Part shown: positions 22,398-35,200 of the stretch, piece by piece
How the letters are laid out: every line of letters starts with the position of its first letter
How positions within the stretch are numbered: the stretch's first letter is position 1
Source: Bryoerythrophyllum caledonicum
Taxonomy: Eukaryota > Streptophyta > Bryopsida > Pottiales > Pottiaceae
Direction of reading: 5' to 3'
DNA length: 64,000 nucleotides
Assembly: GCA_963971425.1 (NCBI GenBank)
Contig: OZ020514.1
Span: 24,726,602 to 24,790,601, forward strand
The notes under the pieces: generated by a model
Seen by the model: only the letters and a program-made list of their open reading frames with translations
Told to the model about the DNA's origin: nothing
The model's database searches: none
Program-made: the position numbers and the translations under genes

Positions 22398-22708
22398 ACA
22401 TTGCGTCATATACTCATTAAATCAGGTCGGATCGGGCCAAATTGTCACTGTCGAGGGTGAGATTATTTCATATTCGGATAAAAACTAATCGCATGAAATT
22501 TTCCACTTGTCATATAATACCGCATCAGTTTACCTCGAGTCGAGCTAAATTTGCCTATTCTTCAATGTCAATTCACTTGTATCAAATGTATTTTCAAGCG
22601 CCAGACTTTACCTCTTCATATGCTTCTTCATTGATGTCTATTCCTACAAGATATTCACCTATTATTATTTGGCAGGGTTATTTAATGTTTACCTCATTGG
22701 AATGCGGA

Positions 22709-25524
22709 ATGTCGTCTTCGGAGGACGACGATGTTCATGTTGACGCTCCCGTGAACCCTGACCTTCCTGAGTTTGATGTTATTCCTCGCCGTCTCTGGGT
22801 CGGGATGACTGTTTCGCTTCACAATGGTTCGGGTGTTCGCGTTGCGGAGGGGTTGGTTCGCAATGTCCGGTCCAGTGCAATTCTAGGTTCCTCTGGTCCT
22901 CTCGGGGATTCGAATGTTGTAGTACAGGTGTCCAGTACTTTTGTTCTGGAGGAAGCTCCTGATGAGTGGAGGTACTCGTTTAAGTCCTGGCCTATTCAAC
23001 AAGTTTTCTTAAACGGTGTGAGTCTCTTCCATCATTGCCTTAGGGACGTTTACAATGTCTGGTTGGTTGAGCGTAACAGACCTCTAGGTGGGAGCTCCCG
23101 TTCTTACGACAATTCCTCAAGGAATACACGTCCAACAGTGTCCAGGAATGCTGAATTTCTCATGACCCCTCTTTCCATTAACGCAGTTGCGAGCAATAGT
23201 TGTTGCAGTGAGAACTGTGTACAACACTATCCTAGAGGTAAAATAAAAGTCCTTCGGATGCGCTTGTACTGTGAGACCATTGTGCAGTTTAGAAATCATA
23301 TCAAACTCGACGTTCATAGACAGTTTCATAGAAACTCTTCGGGTAGGAAGGTTGTGACCCTAGAGGGTGTGGACGTTTGTGCCCATGCTTGGATGAAAAT
23401 CATGGGTGTAAGTTCGAGTACTTTCTATCGGAATGCGAAGGACGCTGCCGCTGGTCATGCGGCTCAACACCATGGGAATACCGGTTTGCGTAAGCCTAGA
23501 GGTCATACGGTTGTGGCTACTGCCGCTCTTGGAGCCATTCTCGATAGACATGCGGACCACATGCCTCACAAGTCCCGTGTTCTCCCATCTGGTGAGAAGG
23601 CTGTGGCAAAGGTCCTTCCTGCAAGTTTTAAGTGGAAGGATCAGATACCGCTTCTTGATGATCATCTCGCTGATTGTGGATTGCCGCAAATCTCAACCTC
23701 AAGCTTGAGTAAGATTCGGCGAGTGAGCTTTCCTGAGTACTATGCCAAGAGAGGTGGGGACAACTTCGCCCGTTGTTCTACATGTGACAAATACCAGGAT
23801 CAGAAGAAGCTTACTCAACCTGGAACACAAGCTTCGCTGCTATGGCAAAAGAAGATGCAGGTTCACATCGATTCTGCCTTCTCACATCGGGACTTGTACT
23901 ACCTGAACCGATTTCGATCAAAGTCGTCGCCCCAGGAGGTTCTTACCATCATGCATGATAAGATGGATCACTCAAAGACCGCGTCCCCGGTTTTTTCACA
24001 TTAAACAAAGCATCTAGATGGGCTTATGAAGTTGCCTCTTGCAATCACAGGCATGCTTGCCCATGGTCATGTAGACCAGCGTTACGCCCATTACGGCCTT
24101 GATTTATACTCCCATGATGCCAATTACACGGTTGGGTCGTTCGCAAAACTATTGCGTGACTTGGAGGCGCCTCCGAAGTCATCGTCCCGGCAACTCTTTC
24201 CTGAATCTTGCTCTCATCCATTGTATGCGGCCGTGTTACGGGGTGCAGAGATGTGTTTGGATCCATTAGGGCAGATTCATGATATCCCAGTTCCTGGGAG
24301 GCCTTTGCCACCAATATTGAACGTGCAAATGGACAATGCTGTTGGTGATAACAAAAATAGATTTGTTTTCTATTTTTGGTCTCTTCTTGTTGCAAAACGC
24401 ATCTTCCACGAGGTATATGTTAACTTTATGCTAGTTGGTCATACACATGATGATATAGATGCATTATTTGGACGTTGGAGTATGACACTGAGGAAGGAGA
24501 GTTTTCCAACCATTCCTTTGCTCATGAAGTCATTCATGAAAAATGAGAGTGTTCCCACAATCCCGCATCTCATTCAAGAGGTTCCTGACTTTAAGAAGTT
24601 CATTGGGGATATGAAGCTTTGCAGGGTCATACGAAGGCTCATCAGTTCAAGTTTTATGTGGACTCAAGTGGTTGTCCGGTAATGAAGTATAAAATCCTTT
24701 GCCATGATGAGGATTGGCTTCCTAAGGGAGGAGAAGGTAGTGGCATCAAATTGTGGAAGGAGGATTCCGAAGGGAGGTCTTTATGGCCTCGCGGAGAACT
24801 TGATGCATTGAAGCCTTCTATGATGGAGCATCTCCATGAGGTGGTGAAGGGACTTTCAGGATTCATCGATCACTGGGAGCAATCATCGCGGGAGTTTGTT
24901 GAAGCCCGTTCGCGTTTTGAGCCGCTATCGTATTATTGGCGCGATGTTAGAGATGCTCTGATACTTCCAATGGATACACCGATATCATTGGAAGACGGCT
25001 TTTGGCCAACGACGCGAATTGTCCATGCCATTGAAGATGAGTTCTCAGCGGAAGGTGAGGTTCGTGAGGAGTACCGTGAAGATGAGCATTTTGTTGGCCA
25101 GAGACGCGATCGTCCACCTCCTTCTTTTAGAGTTTGCCGTGATCTTTTTGCTGGCTATTTTGTTGCATTGCGGCCTTGTGATGGGGACGAGCGCCCATTT
25201 TGGATTGCTCAAGCGATTTCAGATCCTAATTCTAATCCGGATATGCCAAACACCGTGCGTATCCAATTCTACCGCCCTATATCGCGCGATCGGGATGTTG
25301 TGAAGTTCTACAAAGATTAGGATACTGATACCAACCTTCGTTGGACAATTGAAAAGGGGATAGCCATAACGTGGGAGAGTACCGATTCAATCTTGACAGC
25401 ATGGAAACCTAGGTCTTCAAAGAGGGATGGAGGTCATGTGCAAGATTCAACTACAAAAATTCCGAAGGGGCAAGTAGCGATTATCAAGGCCTCTTTAGAA
25501 GCACTTGCCAGGTCCGAGTCGTAG
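22709..25524 (+). pseudogene. E1 right gene: DUF7869-like, DDE-type transposase-like protein
   Basis: Start ATG at 22709 (MSSSEDDDVHVD), after an acceptor ending at 22675. The N-terminal part has a wing-like region conserved in E2 (NGSGVRVAEGLVRNV), then a Cys/His cluster (CCSENCVQHY) and a zinc-finger-like CSTCDKYQ. The central core is the family hallmark: IMHDKMDHSKTASP, VQMDNAVGDNKNRFVFYF and LVGHTHDDIDALFGRWS. These supply conserved acidic residues in the arrangement expected of a DDE/RNase H-type transposase; that reading is inference. Lesions relative to E2: TAA at 24002-24004 (Lys in E2), a small deletion with frameshift at about 24611-24618, and TAG at 25318-25320 (Trp in E2). It otherwise reads to a stop at 25522. 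Confidence 0.7.
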
Positions 25525-25819
25525 TGGACTTAGATCAATGGACTTTCCTTTTCCAAGATTTTGGATTCTGATGCGTAATACTTCATGTAGTATGGTTAGA
25601 TCCATTGGTGCTGAGATTATAGACATTTGTATGACTATTATATGTGATGTCAATGATTGCTATGAAATATTCTCTCCATTATTTTTGCGTATCGGTGATA
25701 TTTTGCAGTATGTTTTATTTTCTTTTTAAAATAACAATATGATAAATTGCTTCTAATCTTGAAACCAATAATACCAGTAATTGTCTTCATGGTGAATGAT
25801 AGAAAGTAGATGTTGAGTC

Positions 25820-26125
25820 GCACTTTAGCTCTAGTGGAGCTAAAGTGTGAGCAAATCTTCTTATTTAGTTCATTGTACTTAGTAATGGTGCGCACTTTAG
25901 GTCAAGTGGAGCTAAAGTGTGTGGAATTGCCTTTTTGAGTTCATTGCACCTCTAAGTGATGGGGACATTTTAGTTCGAAGAGAGGTAGTGTGTATGCAAT
26001 TTTTTTCCCACTTCTGAGCACCATCATTTGAAACTCGTTATATATTTTTAGCCAATGTGTATTCCACAAGGAGAATTGAAATTCTTTTAAATAAAAAAAG
26101 GCTCATCAAAATGTGTTTAGCTAAT
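25820..26125. repeat. Right member of the ~300-bp direct repeat, with variant palindromes
   Basis: Variant palindromes at 25824-25844, 25896-25916 and 25969-25989 (72-73 bp apart) with the same TTCATTG-AC-TAGTGATGG spacer theme as at 19.8 kb. Sequence matching 19.93-20.06 kb follows (CCACTTCT, CATCATTTGAAACTC, TTCCACAAG-GA-AATTGAAAT). It lies just 3' of the E1 right gene in the same orientation as its partner. Confidence 0.7.
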
Positions 26126-26509
26126 TCTCTTACAAGTGGATATTTGTCCGTCATTTAGCTCACTTTTAGCTAAATTGGAGCATGGTGTTAATCCGGGTTA
26201 ATAGGATCGAGTGTGAATATTTAGCTATTCATATTCAATGAACACATGTGGTATAAAAGAAGTGTCGACTAATGTGTTCTTCTTTTCAATATTATAGTTA
26301 GATTCGTAATGCAATGTTATCCGTAGTACTTATTTTTCTAGGGGTTTTTGTAGAAAACATGACCTCCCAATTTAATGGAAACTCATATCCCTCCATATTG
26401 TAGAAATTAGATGTGCACTTTAGCTCTTATGATCTACATGTCTTAATTTGGGAGTTGCTAAATCTCCCAATATAACGAATATGGTGTTATAGAGTTATTG
26501 ATAAATAGT

Positions 26510-26512
<3 letters not shown>

Positions 26513-26541
<29 letters not shown>
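26513..26541. repeat. (TA)n microsatellite
   Basis: About fourteen uninterrupted AT dinucleotides. Confidence 0.95.
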
Positions 26542-26544
<3 letters not shown>

Positions 26545-26689
26545 TTGACCTTAGTCAATGTCCATAAAACATTAACTAAGGTTATTGAATGTATTTTGCA
26601 ATTCCATATATAAAAAATTTGGTTTTACACCATGTAGGTCTATCCCCTATACCTTAGAAATTTTGTGATGTGTTTTGGCCCTCTAGGTG

Positions 26690-26950
26690 TGCGTGCCCTC
26701 CTCCCTCCGAAGACGTCCGGAACCCCCCAATATGTCCGCGCCCCCCTGAGACGTCCGGGCCCCCCCCGGAGACGTCCGTGCCCCCCCCGGAGACGTCTGA
26801 GCCCCCTGGAGACGTCCGTGCCCCCCCCGAGACGTTCGCGCCCCCCCGAGATGTCCGTGCCCCTCTCCCGAGATGTCCGCGCCTCTCCCCCGAGACGTCC
26901 GCGCCCCCCCCAAGACGTCCGCGCCCCTCCCCCGAGACATTCACGCCCCA
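26690..26950. repeat. GC-rich minisatellite, second locus
   Basis: About twelve copies of a roughly 20-bp GAGACGTCCGCGCCCCCC unit with variable C-runs and ACGTCC/ATGTCC variants, the same family as at 4.06-4.22 kb and in the same orientation. It lies between E1 and E2. ORFs on both strands across it are repeat artefacts. Confidence 0.9.
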
Positions 26951-27214
26951 AAATGCCTGCAACCTAAACCTGAAGACCCTAAACCCTCCATGTCAGCTTT
27001 ATCCTTCGAATAATTTGGTGACGTGTCATACGCGTGGCATGCTTCGTGGACGAGGTAAAACAATTTTAACCTTCCAGGTGGTCAATCCTAAGTTGACCCA
27101 TAACGGACCTTCCCTGACCCTTAACGGACGGACGAGCCGACCTCCCGGTCTTTCGGACGGGGAGGTCCCCAGAACAACCCTAGTCGTTTGTGCACCCGTC
27201 TGGCATTACAAAAT

Positions 27215-29298
27215 GCAATGACGGATCAATCGCCACCAATTCCTGCAAGACGATACGCTTTCTCTTACGCCGATCTGCTCACTCCTCGTAGTGATAGCAG
27301 GACCCATGAACCACACTCGTTTTACGGAGCGTGACTTTGGGGTATCCATATGCTCTGTCACTGTCAACAAGGTAGCGGAACAGATCCCTCAAGTCCTTAT
27401 CGGAGAGATGACCCAATCTCTTAAAGAACTCTCGATGAATTGGGGAAGCTCTGAACCCTCTCGCCTCCTTGTAAGGACTTAAGGTGTCGGGGTTGATGAT
27501 CTCGCCCTTGGTATGTCGATCGAGAAAGTCTTCCCACATCTTGAAAATGTCATCAGGAAGCGTAATCACCTTGATCTCGTTGGTGATGTCTGATGACTTG
27601 GTTACCTACTTTCCTTCCTTAGTAGGATCGATGTTTTGAAAGCGGGTAACGATAAGTTTGGAAAATAACTGCAATTCAATACAATGAACATACATTAGTC
27701 AGATTACGAATCCGTATCAATCAAAGACTGATGAGATGATCGCGGACATGGATACAGATCATAGTGTGTGGCATGAATTATCCTCCACCCAAGGATACAA
27801 GATTGAATAAAACACACAATGATTATACTAAACAGGTCTATAAACGATACTGATACTAAACAAGTGTGTTGATTCGTTTATCCTCGACCCGAGGATACAC
27901 TTTATAGGGAGAGCATACCGAGTACTTTTCTTGGTCAAACACGGCACCATTATTTCGGGATGCAGCCTCGCCTAGTTGATAACTTGGACGTCCTGAGTTC
28001 AGCCATCTTCTCCTGCAACTTGAGATCTGGTTACCCCATGTTGGCTGTGCATGGTCCAGGTAATTTGTGTCATTGTAAAACTTAGATATTCTTTGCAGCA
28101 TCAGAGGATCTCTAGACCATACGACATAAGCACCCCAATTCTGAAGGCCGTTCTTTCGACTTTCACCGCAGTCGTCATTCACTTGTAGTCGCTTGGATGC
28201 CTCCACGATGTGCTGTCCATTTATGAGCATGAACTTCCCCTTCTTGATATCGTCCTAGGAGGTTGGCTTGGTCTTTATTGGCTCACCGTCATCATCAACT
28301 GGGCATACACAAATCTTTTGGCGCTGATCGATTTCGCCAAGCTGAACAAGAAAGTCCATCGTGCTTAGCACAATGCCCTCCTCCATGCCACGAATTACGT
28401 ATTGAGCTTTTGCAACAACACATTGTTCGATCTACACATTGTGTGTGGATGATTCGAATGGAAAGCACCCTTTGCACTCCTCCCAGAAAAGCCGCTGTGA
28501 CTCCGTGATCTTCTGGAAGTCAACTTAGGGATCACTCCGCGCCTTACTTGGAGTGACTGCACGCGTTACTGTGAAGGCCGAGCTTGCTCCGGCAGTTGCT
28601 TTCTTTCTTTTCGTGGATGGTTCGCCAACCGTTGCGGCTGTAGTTGTTGGTCGCCTTGGAGGAGGTCGGCTTGATGTTCTTGGAATGGATGAACCCGATG
28701 GATTCGCCACATCTGCAGCACTTGCTTGAGGACGCCGTCGTTGCGTGCCTTCTATTGGTGCTTGACGAGCTTCAAATGCAGACAATAACTGGTGAACTCG
28801 TACCAACCGCCTATTGACCTTCACAGCGTCATTGTTATCCCAGGGAAGGTACTTCTCCAACGCCGCTTTAAGGGACCCTTGACCGTTCCTCACCACACAT
28901 TCAAGTAGTTCTTGGAAATCAAATTCGCCGTATGAAGTTCCCACTTTCACTACAATGGAGTGGCAGTGTGGAAGATCATCTCCATCTTCATTGACAGCCT
29001 GGACTCCAAGTACAATGAACTCCATTTGTTGTTGCTCAATGAACAAAACTCTTTCCTTTCGGTTCAGCGGTACAAACGGAACGTTGTCATTAACTTTGAG
29101 CGTGATTTGGATACACTTTCCAGCTTTTGCGAGGGACCAGCTCTTTACGACATCCTTGAATGCCCATAGACTTCCATAGTTCTCTACGACTTCTTCTATG
29201 AAGGGTGACGGGGCTACAAGATTTATGAACCGCTAGGTGAAATACTCAGCGGATGAGTAGTCGTAGTTGTCATCCCAATCCATTTCGGTTGTCGCCAT
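27215..29298 (-). pseudogene. E2 left gene: truncated ParB-like / methyltransferase-like relative of the E1 left gene
   Basis: The ATG at 29298 directly follows an acceptor (ATATTTCAG) and starts MATTEMDWDD. Exon 29298-27919 stays in one frame for about 1.38 kb with only four in-frame stops: TAG 29233-29235, TAA 28525-28527, TAG 28432-28434 and TAG 28255-28257. It encodes the N-terminal domain, a Pro/Thr/Lys-rich linker, LFWEECKGCF (E1: KFWTECQSCF) and the ParB-like LINGQHIVEASKRL. The donor TCG/GTATGC at 27918 and acceptor TTGCAG (27669) lead to the methyltransferase-like exon (ITNEIKVITLPDDIFKMW; E1: ITNEVKIITATDETFELW), with TAG at 27606-27608 and TGA at 27279-27281 where E1 has Trp. Homology ends near 27.2 kb, so the catalytic and FCP1-like parts are missing. 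Confidence 0.65.
27778..27898. repeat. Two E2 palindromes in an intron of the E2 left gene
   Basis: Cores at 27778-27798 (decayed) and 27878-27898, 100 bp apart. Both lie within the intron 27669-27918, the same position in the gene as the two E1 palindromes at 13.12-13.23 kb. Half-site TTATCCTCGA. Confidence 0.85.
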
Positions 29299-29342
29299 CT
29301 GAAATATCAAAATGAAAGTCAATTTAGTAGTACAATATCAGG

Positions 29343-29716
29343 CTTATCCTCGGCCCGAGGATAAGTCCCCCTGTAATTAATCAGCGTGTTTTAACGGTTG
29401 GCTTATTTTTTATTTCTAGAACATTTGATTAACTACTTTACTGGTTTGCAATTGTTTGATCTAAGTGCATATCGTTGTTTAATCTATTTAATCTATCCTC
29501 GGTTCGAGAATATTTTTTTTACATCTGGTATATTGTTACTTGGGTTAAGGATCATGTCGATTGTTAGTGTATCTTATGACGCTTACGTGACTAGTGATCT
29601 ACATTCTGGACTTTATCCTCAGATCGAGGATAAAACGATGTTTAGTTATGGTTGCTATTAGTCAAATACACAGTAATTGAACCAAGGCAAGGCGGTTATC
29701 CTCGACTCGAGGATAA
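29343..29716. repeat. E2 palindromes in the first intron of the E2 left gene
   Basis: Cores at 29344-29364, 29493-29513, 29613-29633 and 29696-29716, with half-site TTATCCTCGA and some mismatches. They lie between a GTAAGT donor near 29914 (minus strand) and the acceptor at 29299. Confidence 0.85.
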
Positions 29717-30179
29717 AATGATCCCAAGAATGGATGTTTTCCATGTTATGCAACAGTTCATTGCACACAAAAACGCAAGCAGACGAGCACACATACACAC
29801 AGAGATTATGAAAACAAACTCTCAAACAATGTTACAGTACTTCTTCACACACATAAACAATGATATTCTTACAAAAACAAGCAACGCAAAATTGAAAAAG
29901 GTATCATAAACTTACTTTGAGTGTATGGGAAGGAATCCAACGAGAAGATGTGGTATACAAATTTGCAGTCAGTTTCGATGTGTCAGGAAGATCTATAAAA
30001 TTAGGGTTTGGTTCACGTCCAGAACCTGAGAAAACCCTCGCACAATAATCGAAACCCTGGCTAAGAAAATCGGAACCTCCGACACCTACACAGTTTGAAT
30101 ACCTTGCAAAACACTATCAAAACCCTCGCTGGAATGAATCTAATTTCAAAAGCCTTCAAACCCTAAGCGCAAGCAATCA

Positions 30180-30640
30180 CAAACTCACGTGCACATATAC
30201 ACACGTAGGGCTGACACACACACATCTGAGACTCACCTTCACACACCTAAAACTCACCTTCACACACCTTAAACTACACAAACACTCACAAAGATACGCA
30301 CACACACGCGCGCACACACTCACACACTCACACAACGTACAGAACGCACTAACACGCGCACTCACTTCTCACACGCACACAGAAAATGAGATTATACACA
30401 AACCCTAGCGAGCTGTGACTTAGAGAGAGAAAGACACACATACAACGCACACAAAATGCACACAAAACGCACATACAACACAAACAATCGCGCCCTCACA
30501 CGCGCACTCAAACGCGCACTCACTTCCACACGCGCACACAGAAAAGGAGAGTAGACAGAAACCCTAGCGTCCAGTGAGAGAGAGAGGGGGAGAGAGAGAG
30601 AGAGAGACAGAGAGTGAGAGAGAGAGACAAAGAGAGAGAG
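30180..30640. repeat. CACA-rich and GAGA microsatellites upstream of the E2 left gene
   Basis: An irregular CACACA/CTCACACG tract (30.18-30.55 kb) followed by a (GA)n run (about 30575-30640). It occupies the same promoter-side position as the CTCACACA repeat of E1. Frames called here (Val/Cys/Leu- or Ser/Leu-rich) are repeat artefacts. Confidence 0.85.
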
Positions 30641-30649
30641 AGGACGTGT

Positions 30650-31480
30650 CATGCCCTCGTTCACCTTTGAAAAAGTGACGGGATTGGTGGCTTTTCCACT
30701 TTTTCACCACCTTTGGATAGAAACCTAATTTTAAAGCAACACAACGGTTGAATGTCCAATCACTTTCATTTTGGAAATTTCACTGAAATTACTCATTCTT
30801 CACTACGCTCTTCAATGAATTAATTTTTGTTAATTTAAGTGAATTTGTGACGTTTTCATCTGTCCATTTCATTGTTGCAAGAATGATTTGTAAACTACCA
30901 ACTTTGGCATACTCTTGCATGATGAAATTGTTTACTATATTAGTTTATTTGGATAGTTCTTAAAATTTTACTTCATATAATTATATTTAGAGTTTTTAAA
31001 TTATTGTAATCGATGTAAATCATTATATTTTTCATTTTGATTGTATTGTAAATTGTTATTTTTATAACTTTTATATCGTAACTTTGTAAATAACTATTAC
31101 ATTCATTGTCAATCAAATTAGGACTCTTTGAGTGGATCTATATTATATTGGATTTATTGTTTTTTTTTTTTTTCTTGTGTCAATTTTTTAATGTAAATTG
31201 TAAGTTCGTAACTAGTTATGATTTGTAACTAGTTATGATAATTTAGTTTATAATTGGCATAGCTATCCTTGAATCAAAGATAGTCTATAATTAGAAAGTA
31301 AACAAAATGCATGAATTTGCTCAAAATAGCTGCTGAAATTATCGACAAAAAGTCTCAAAATTCTAATACTCTCTCAACATGTTAAACTACAAAAAATCAA
31401 AAACCTAATTATTTTTTTTCAATTCAATTCTATTACACTAGAGTGTTATCCATGTCCTCCGGACACAACATTTTTTGTGT
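30650..31480. other. AT-rich spacer of element E2
   Basis: No gene seen. It contains copy one (about 31246-31380) of a dispersed repeat described at 32.0 and 36.4 kb. Confidence 0.45.
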
Positions 31481-31489
31481 TGAGTCCCC

Positions 31490-31675
31490 ACCTCCCCGTC
31501 CCCTAGCCCTTTCCCTCCAATCCATCGTCCCACCCATCCCCATCCCCCGTCCCCCGTCTCTGTCCCCCGTCCCCCGTCTCTGTCCCCCGTCCCCCGTCTC
31601 TGTCCCCCGTCCCCCGTCTCTATCCCCGTGCCCGTGCCCGTCCCCATCCCCATCCCCATCCCCATTCCCGTCCTG
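31490..31675. repeat. C-rich tandem repeat
   Basis: About four copies of a 21-bp unit (CCCCCGTCTCTGT with CCCCCGTC) followed by a 6-bp CCCCAT/CCCCGT run. Very strand-asymmetric: C-rich on +, G-rich on -. The G-rich strand could form G-quadruplexes. Confidence 0.9.
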
Positions 31676-32259
31676 TCCTTTTATCCAAAACCCTTACTTT
31701 TAGGTTTTCATTTTTATCCAAAACCCTAGCTTTTAACTGTTAACTTTTAGCTTTAAGTGTTTTTCCTCGACGCATCACTTTTTCATCCAAGCTTGATGCG
31801 TTCATCCATCTGCGCGTTCATCTATTCAACGTGTTCTTCATCTTGTATTTTTTTATAGACATAGATTATTAAAATTCATGCAAAGGTATCCAAGATATGT
31901 GTATAATTTATGTAGATTGTCGAGAAAAGTTATTTTTTATTTGTTGTGATATAAAAACTACATTAAAATGGTTGAACTAATGCGTTGCAAAGCAAGCTCC
32001 AACTGCTACTTTTTAGTTAAAATTCTAATTATAATTGGAATAGCTATCCTCGAATCAAAGATATTCTATAATTAGGAAGTAAACAAAATGCATGAATTAG
32101 CTCAAAATAGCTGCGGTAATTATTGGCAAAAAGACTCAAAATTCTAATACTCTCTCAATATAATGAATATGATCATAATTTATTATATTTGATTCTTATC
32201 ATTTGAACTAGTTTAGAAATATACAATTTGTTACAATATGTAAACGTTAAAATTTTCAT

Positions 32260-35200
32260 TTTTTAGGTCTTTTCAATCTAATAGACTAAATAGGATTGAG
32301 TATTGAACTGTTTAGAAAATATCTTGTAAATGGGAACTGAAAAGCTTTGTAGATCCTAAAGTAGAGTCAATTGGAGCCAATCCTGCCCTATAGCTTTTAA
32401 TTTTGAAAGATGTCTTCAAGATAGCATCTCTTTGATTCTGATTGCAAGGATACGTCTATTAGACTGTAAATCCTTAAGTGAAGTTGAAAAAGGAAAGAAA
32501 ACACAACACTACAATAGAAATCAGAATATTTTTAGAGTGATTGTCGAATAGATGCCTGAGTTATAGAAAATTTTCATGTAGCAAGGTTATCGTAGAAAGC
32601 CATGGAATATGTTCAAGTTGAATTGAGGACTGTTGTTCATAAATAAAAAAATATATTATTAAATCAATTTGACAATGTTCTGTATTGGAGTTGGAGTCTG
32701 GCCGAGAGTCTTAAACAATGATTTTGTCTCATTGATGTTTACTTGGGATAAGAAGGTGCTTGAGAATGATGATGTAGGTTACAGTAATTGAAGTCAATTT
32801 GACACAGTTTGGATTATGGTATGGAATTTATGCATACATCCTTCATATATGATCTGAGGGTGTGGTCAATTTGACATACTGTTGAGTGGAACAGATTGGG
32901 TATCGTAAGATGGCACTAGAGATAAGAGGAACAATTGAAACTTGTCCAATTGAGCTATGAATTTGGAGTTATTATTATTGGATTGAGAGAATTATATTTA
33001 AAATTGTGAGCACAATAATTTAATAATAATAAATACGACAAGGTTGGCATAAAATAAAATGTTTTGATGAGTGGCATAGATTGGAACTGCCTTTATAGAA
33101 AGTTGAATTATGGATCTAGAAAAGAGATCATAGTGAGAGAAAAGTTATTATAATTAGTGACCGTAAGTCTATTAGATTGAGTAGAGTAGAAGGGCCCATC
33201 TAATCTACAATAAATCTAGTGAATAAAATTATATGAAATAAAGTAGATATTAGATTGATTACTACTTGAAATTTATAGAGTAAGAATGAATTTTATTCGG
33301 TCACCTATTTGAATTTTCTTAGATGAATGATAATTAAGGAGTGATTACCCTTAACAACTAAGCCTAAAAGATCAAATAGAATTTAAAGGAAGACCTTGAG
33401 TATGTATCAGAATTATTATTGTCATTGTAGTAACATAGAAAAAGCCATATTTTATGAAATTTCTATAAATTGTCCCACTAATTAAGAAGGACTCAAGGAC
33501 TAAAAAAGTGATTATGAAAGAAGAATAAAGTGATGAATTGAACTAGGTGAGTTATGATGGATTTGCAAAAGCAATTATTATAAAAGAGTAAGCGGGAGTT
33601 TGCTTGAGATAAATGATTTTCACTCACCATGCCTCATGCATCATTGCATGCCATAAATTGATAGAAGGAATTCAATCATTAGTAAGTAGTCTCAAGGATA
33701 ATTAATGAATTGCATACAGGGCATGGCTACTGTCTTATTGAATTGGTTACTATCTATTTGAACCGGCTATTAATGCCTAGGAGTTGATACTCCCTGGTTT
33801 ATTGTCAATTTGAACTACCCTTTTTCCCTTAATATTTGAGGAATGTAATAACGGAAAATCAAGAATGAATTTTAGACGAATATACAGAATTATAGCTTTG
33901 GGATTTTGTTTCGGAGAATCTTTTATGATAATAATAAAATCATCTACTTTAACACCTACACATTGTAACCATTAGTTACTTAAATACGCTAAACGAAAAG
34001 ACCATTTCCCGAACCAATGTTATAAATTAGTCTGGAGTAAGATAAGTGATCTTCAACTTTTTATACTACACAATACTTTTTTATTATAAATACCTCTCCC
34101 CAAAGGAAATAATTGCCAAATGAAGATACATTATTCCATCAGAAGTAGTAAATTATATTCAAATTTTTTGTTATTTTAGACAGTCAAATGGCTATTAATA
34201 CGACAGTATTTTGGAGAAATCATGAGAATTGAGATCATTATGATCTAGTTAAATTTGATACTGTTATTCATAATTTGAATTCCTAATATAAATCTTTAGA
34301 ATACAATTTTTTCTTAAATCCTATCTCATAAATGATTATATAATTTATTTCTTACAAAATAAACATTTGTCTTACCAATTTATTTTGAATACTTCAAATG
34401 TTAACCCCAATCTAAATTCCTGATCAATTTCACACCAAAATTGCTTCTAAACTGTTGATTCGAGTGCAATAAGTAACAAGAGAAACAAATACTTGTATTT
34501 CTAAATTTTACCGTAGGATCTTAAAAAATACTTACCAAATAATAAACTTACAAAACTTCATTGGCATTGACCGGACGGATTGAAAGATTTTAGCGTTTGA
34601 AGAAGGAAATTGGTTAAATTTCTTCCCTGCGTTGAGTGGATCAGCAAACTTTCACTTCACTTAATGTTAAACACTTGCACTATTTTTGAGAATCTAAATG
34701 CATTACCATTATGTTTAGCATGATTCTAGTTCCTTGTACACCAATACTTAAAGGTAAAGAAGGAGTGTAGCATATTCAAAAACAGTCTGCAAAGATTTGG
34801 AATTCATAAAAGGTCATTTATTCACGTTGGCAGATTTGGAATCTCAATGTCAATAGAAACTTCTATGAATAATATGAAGTTGCGTAGAGTCTATATTTTT
34901 AATTTTCAGTGGTACTAACTTACGAACCACAAACCAAGAAACATAATAAAAACACCTATACAAAGCGTTGACCAAGGAAAATCTAGTATAAAATTTTAAA
35001 ACACAAAATATAGATATTTTGTATAATAGGTAATAGCCCGAACTCAAGAAATTCCCTCGAAGAAGATTTTTTTCTTTAGGGGTTAAGTATATATTTCCTA
35101 CAAGAGCTAAAACAAGCTACAAAGTTGAATTTCATCTAATATTTTATAAAATCATTTCAGTAAAGTTTTTATATAAGTAGTATGAAATATACATTTTTAA

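Noticed and set aside
27856..28230. ORF C-terminus encoding YPRVEDKR as a protein motif
   Set aside because: That peptide is the E2 palindrome read through past the splice donor at 27918. The same peptide appears in unrelated short frames at 29.6 and 37.4 kb.
31490..31703. Pro/Ser-rich and Gly-rich ORFs
   Set aside because: Artefacts of the C-rich 21-bp and 6-bp tandem repeats.
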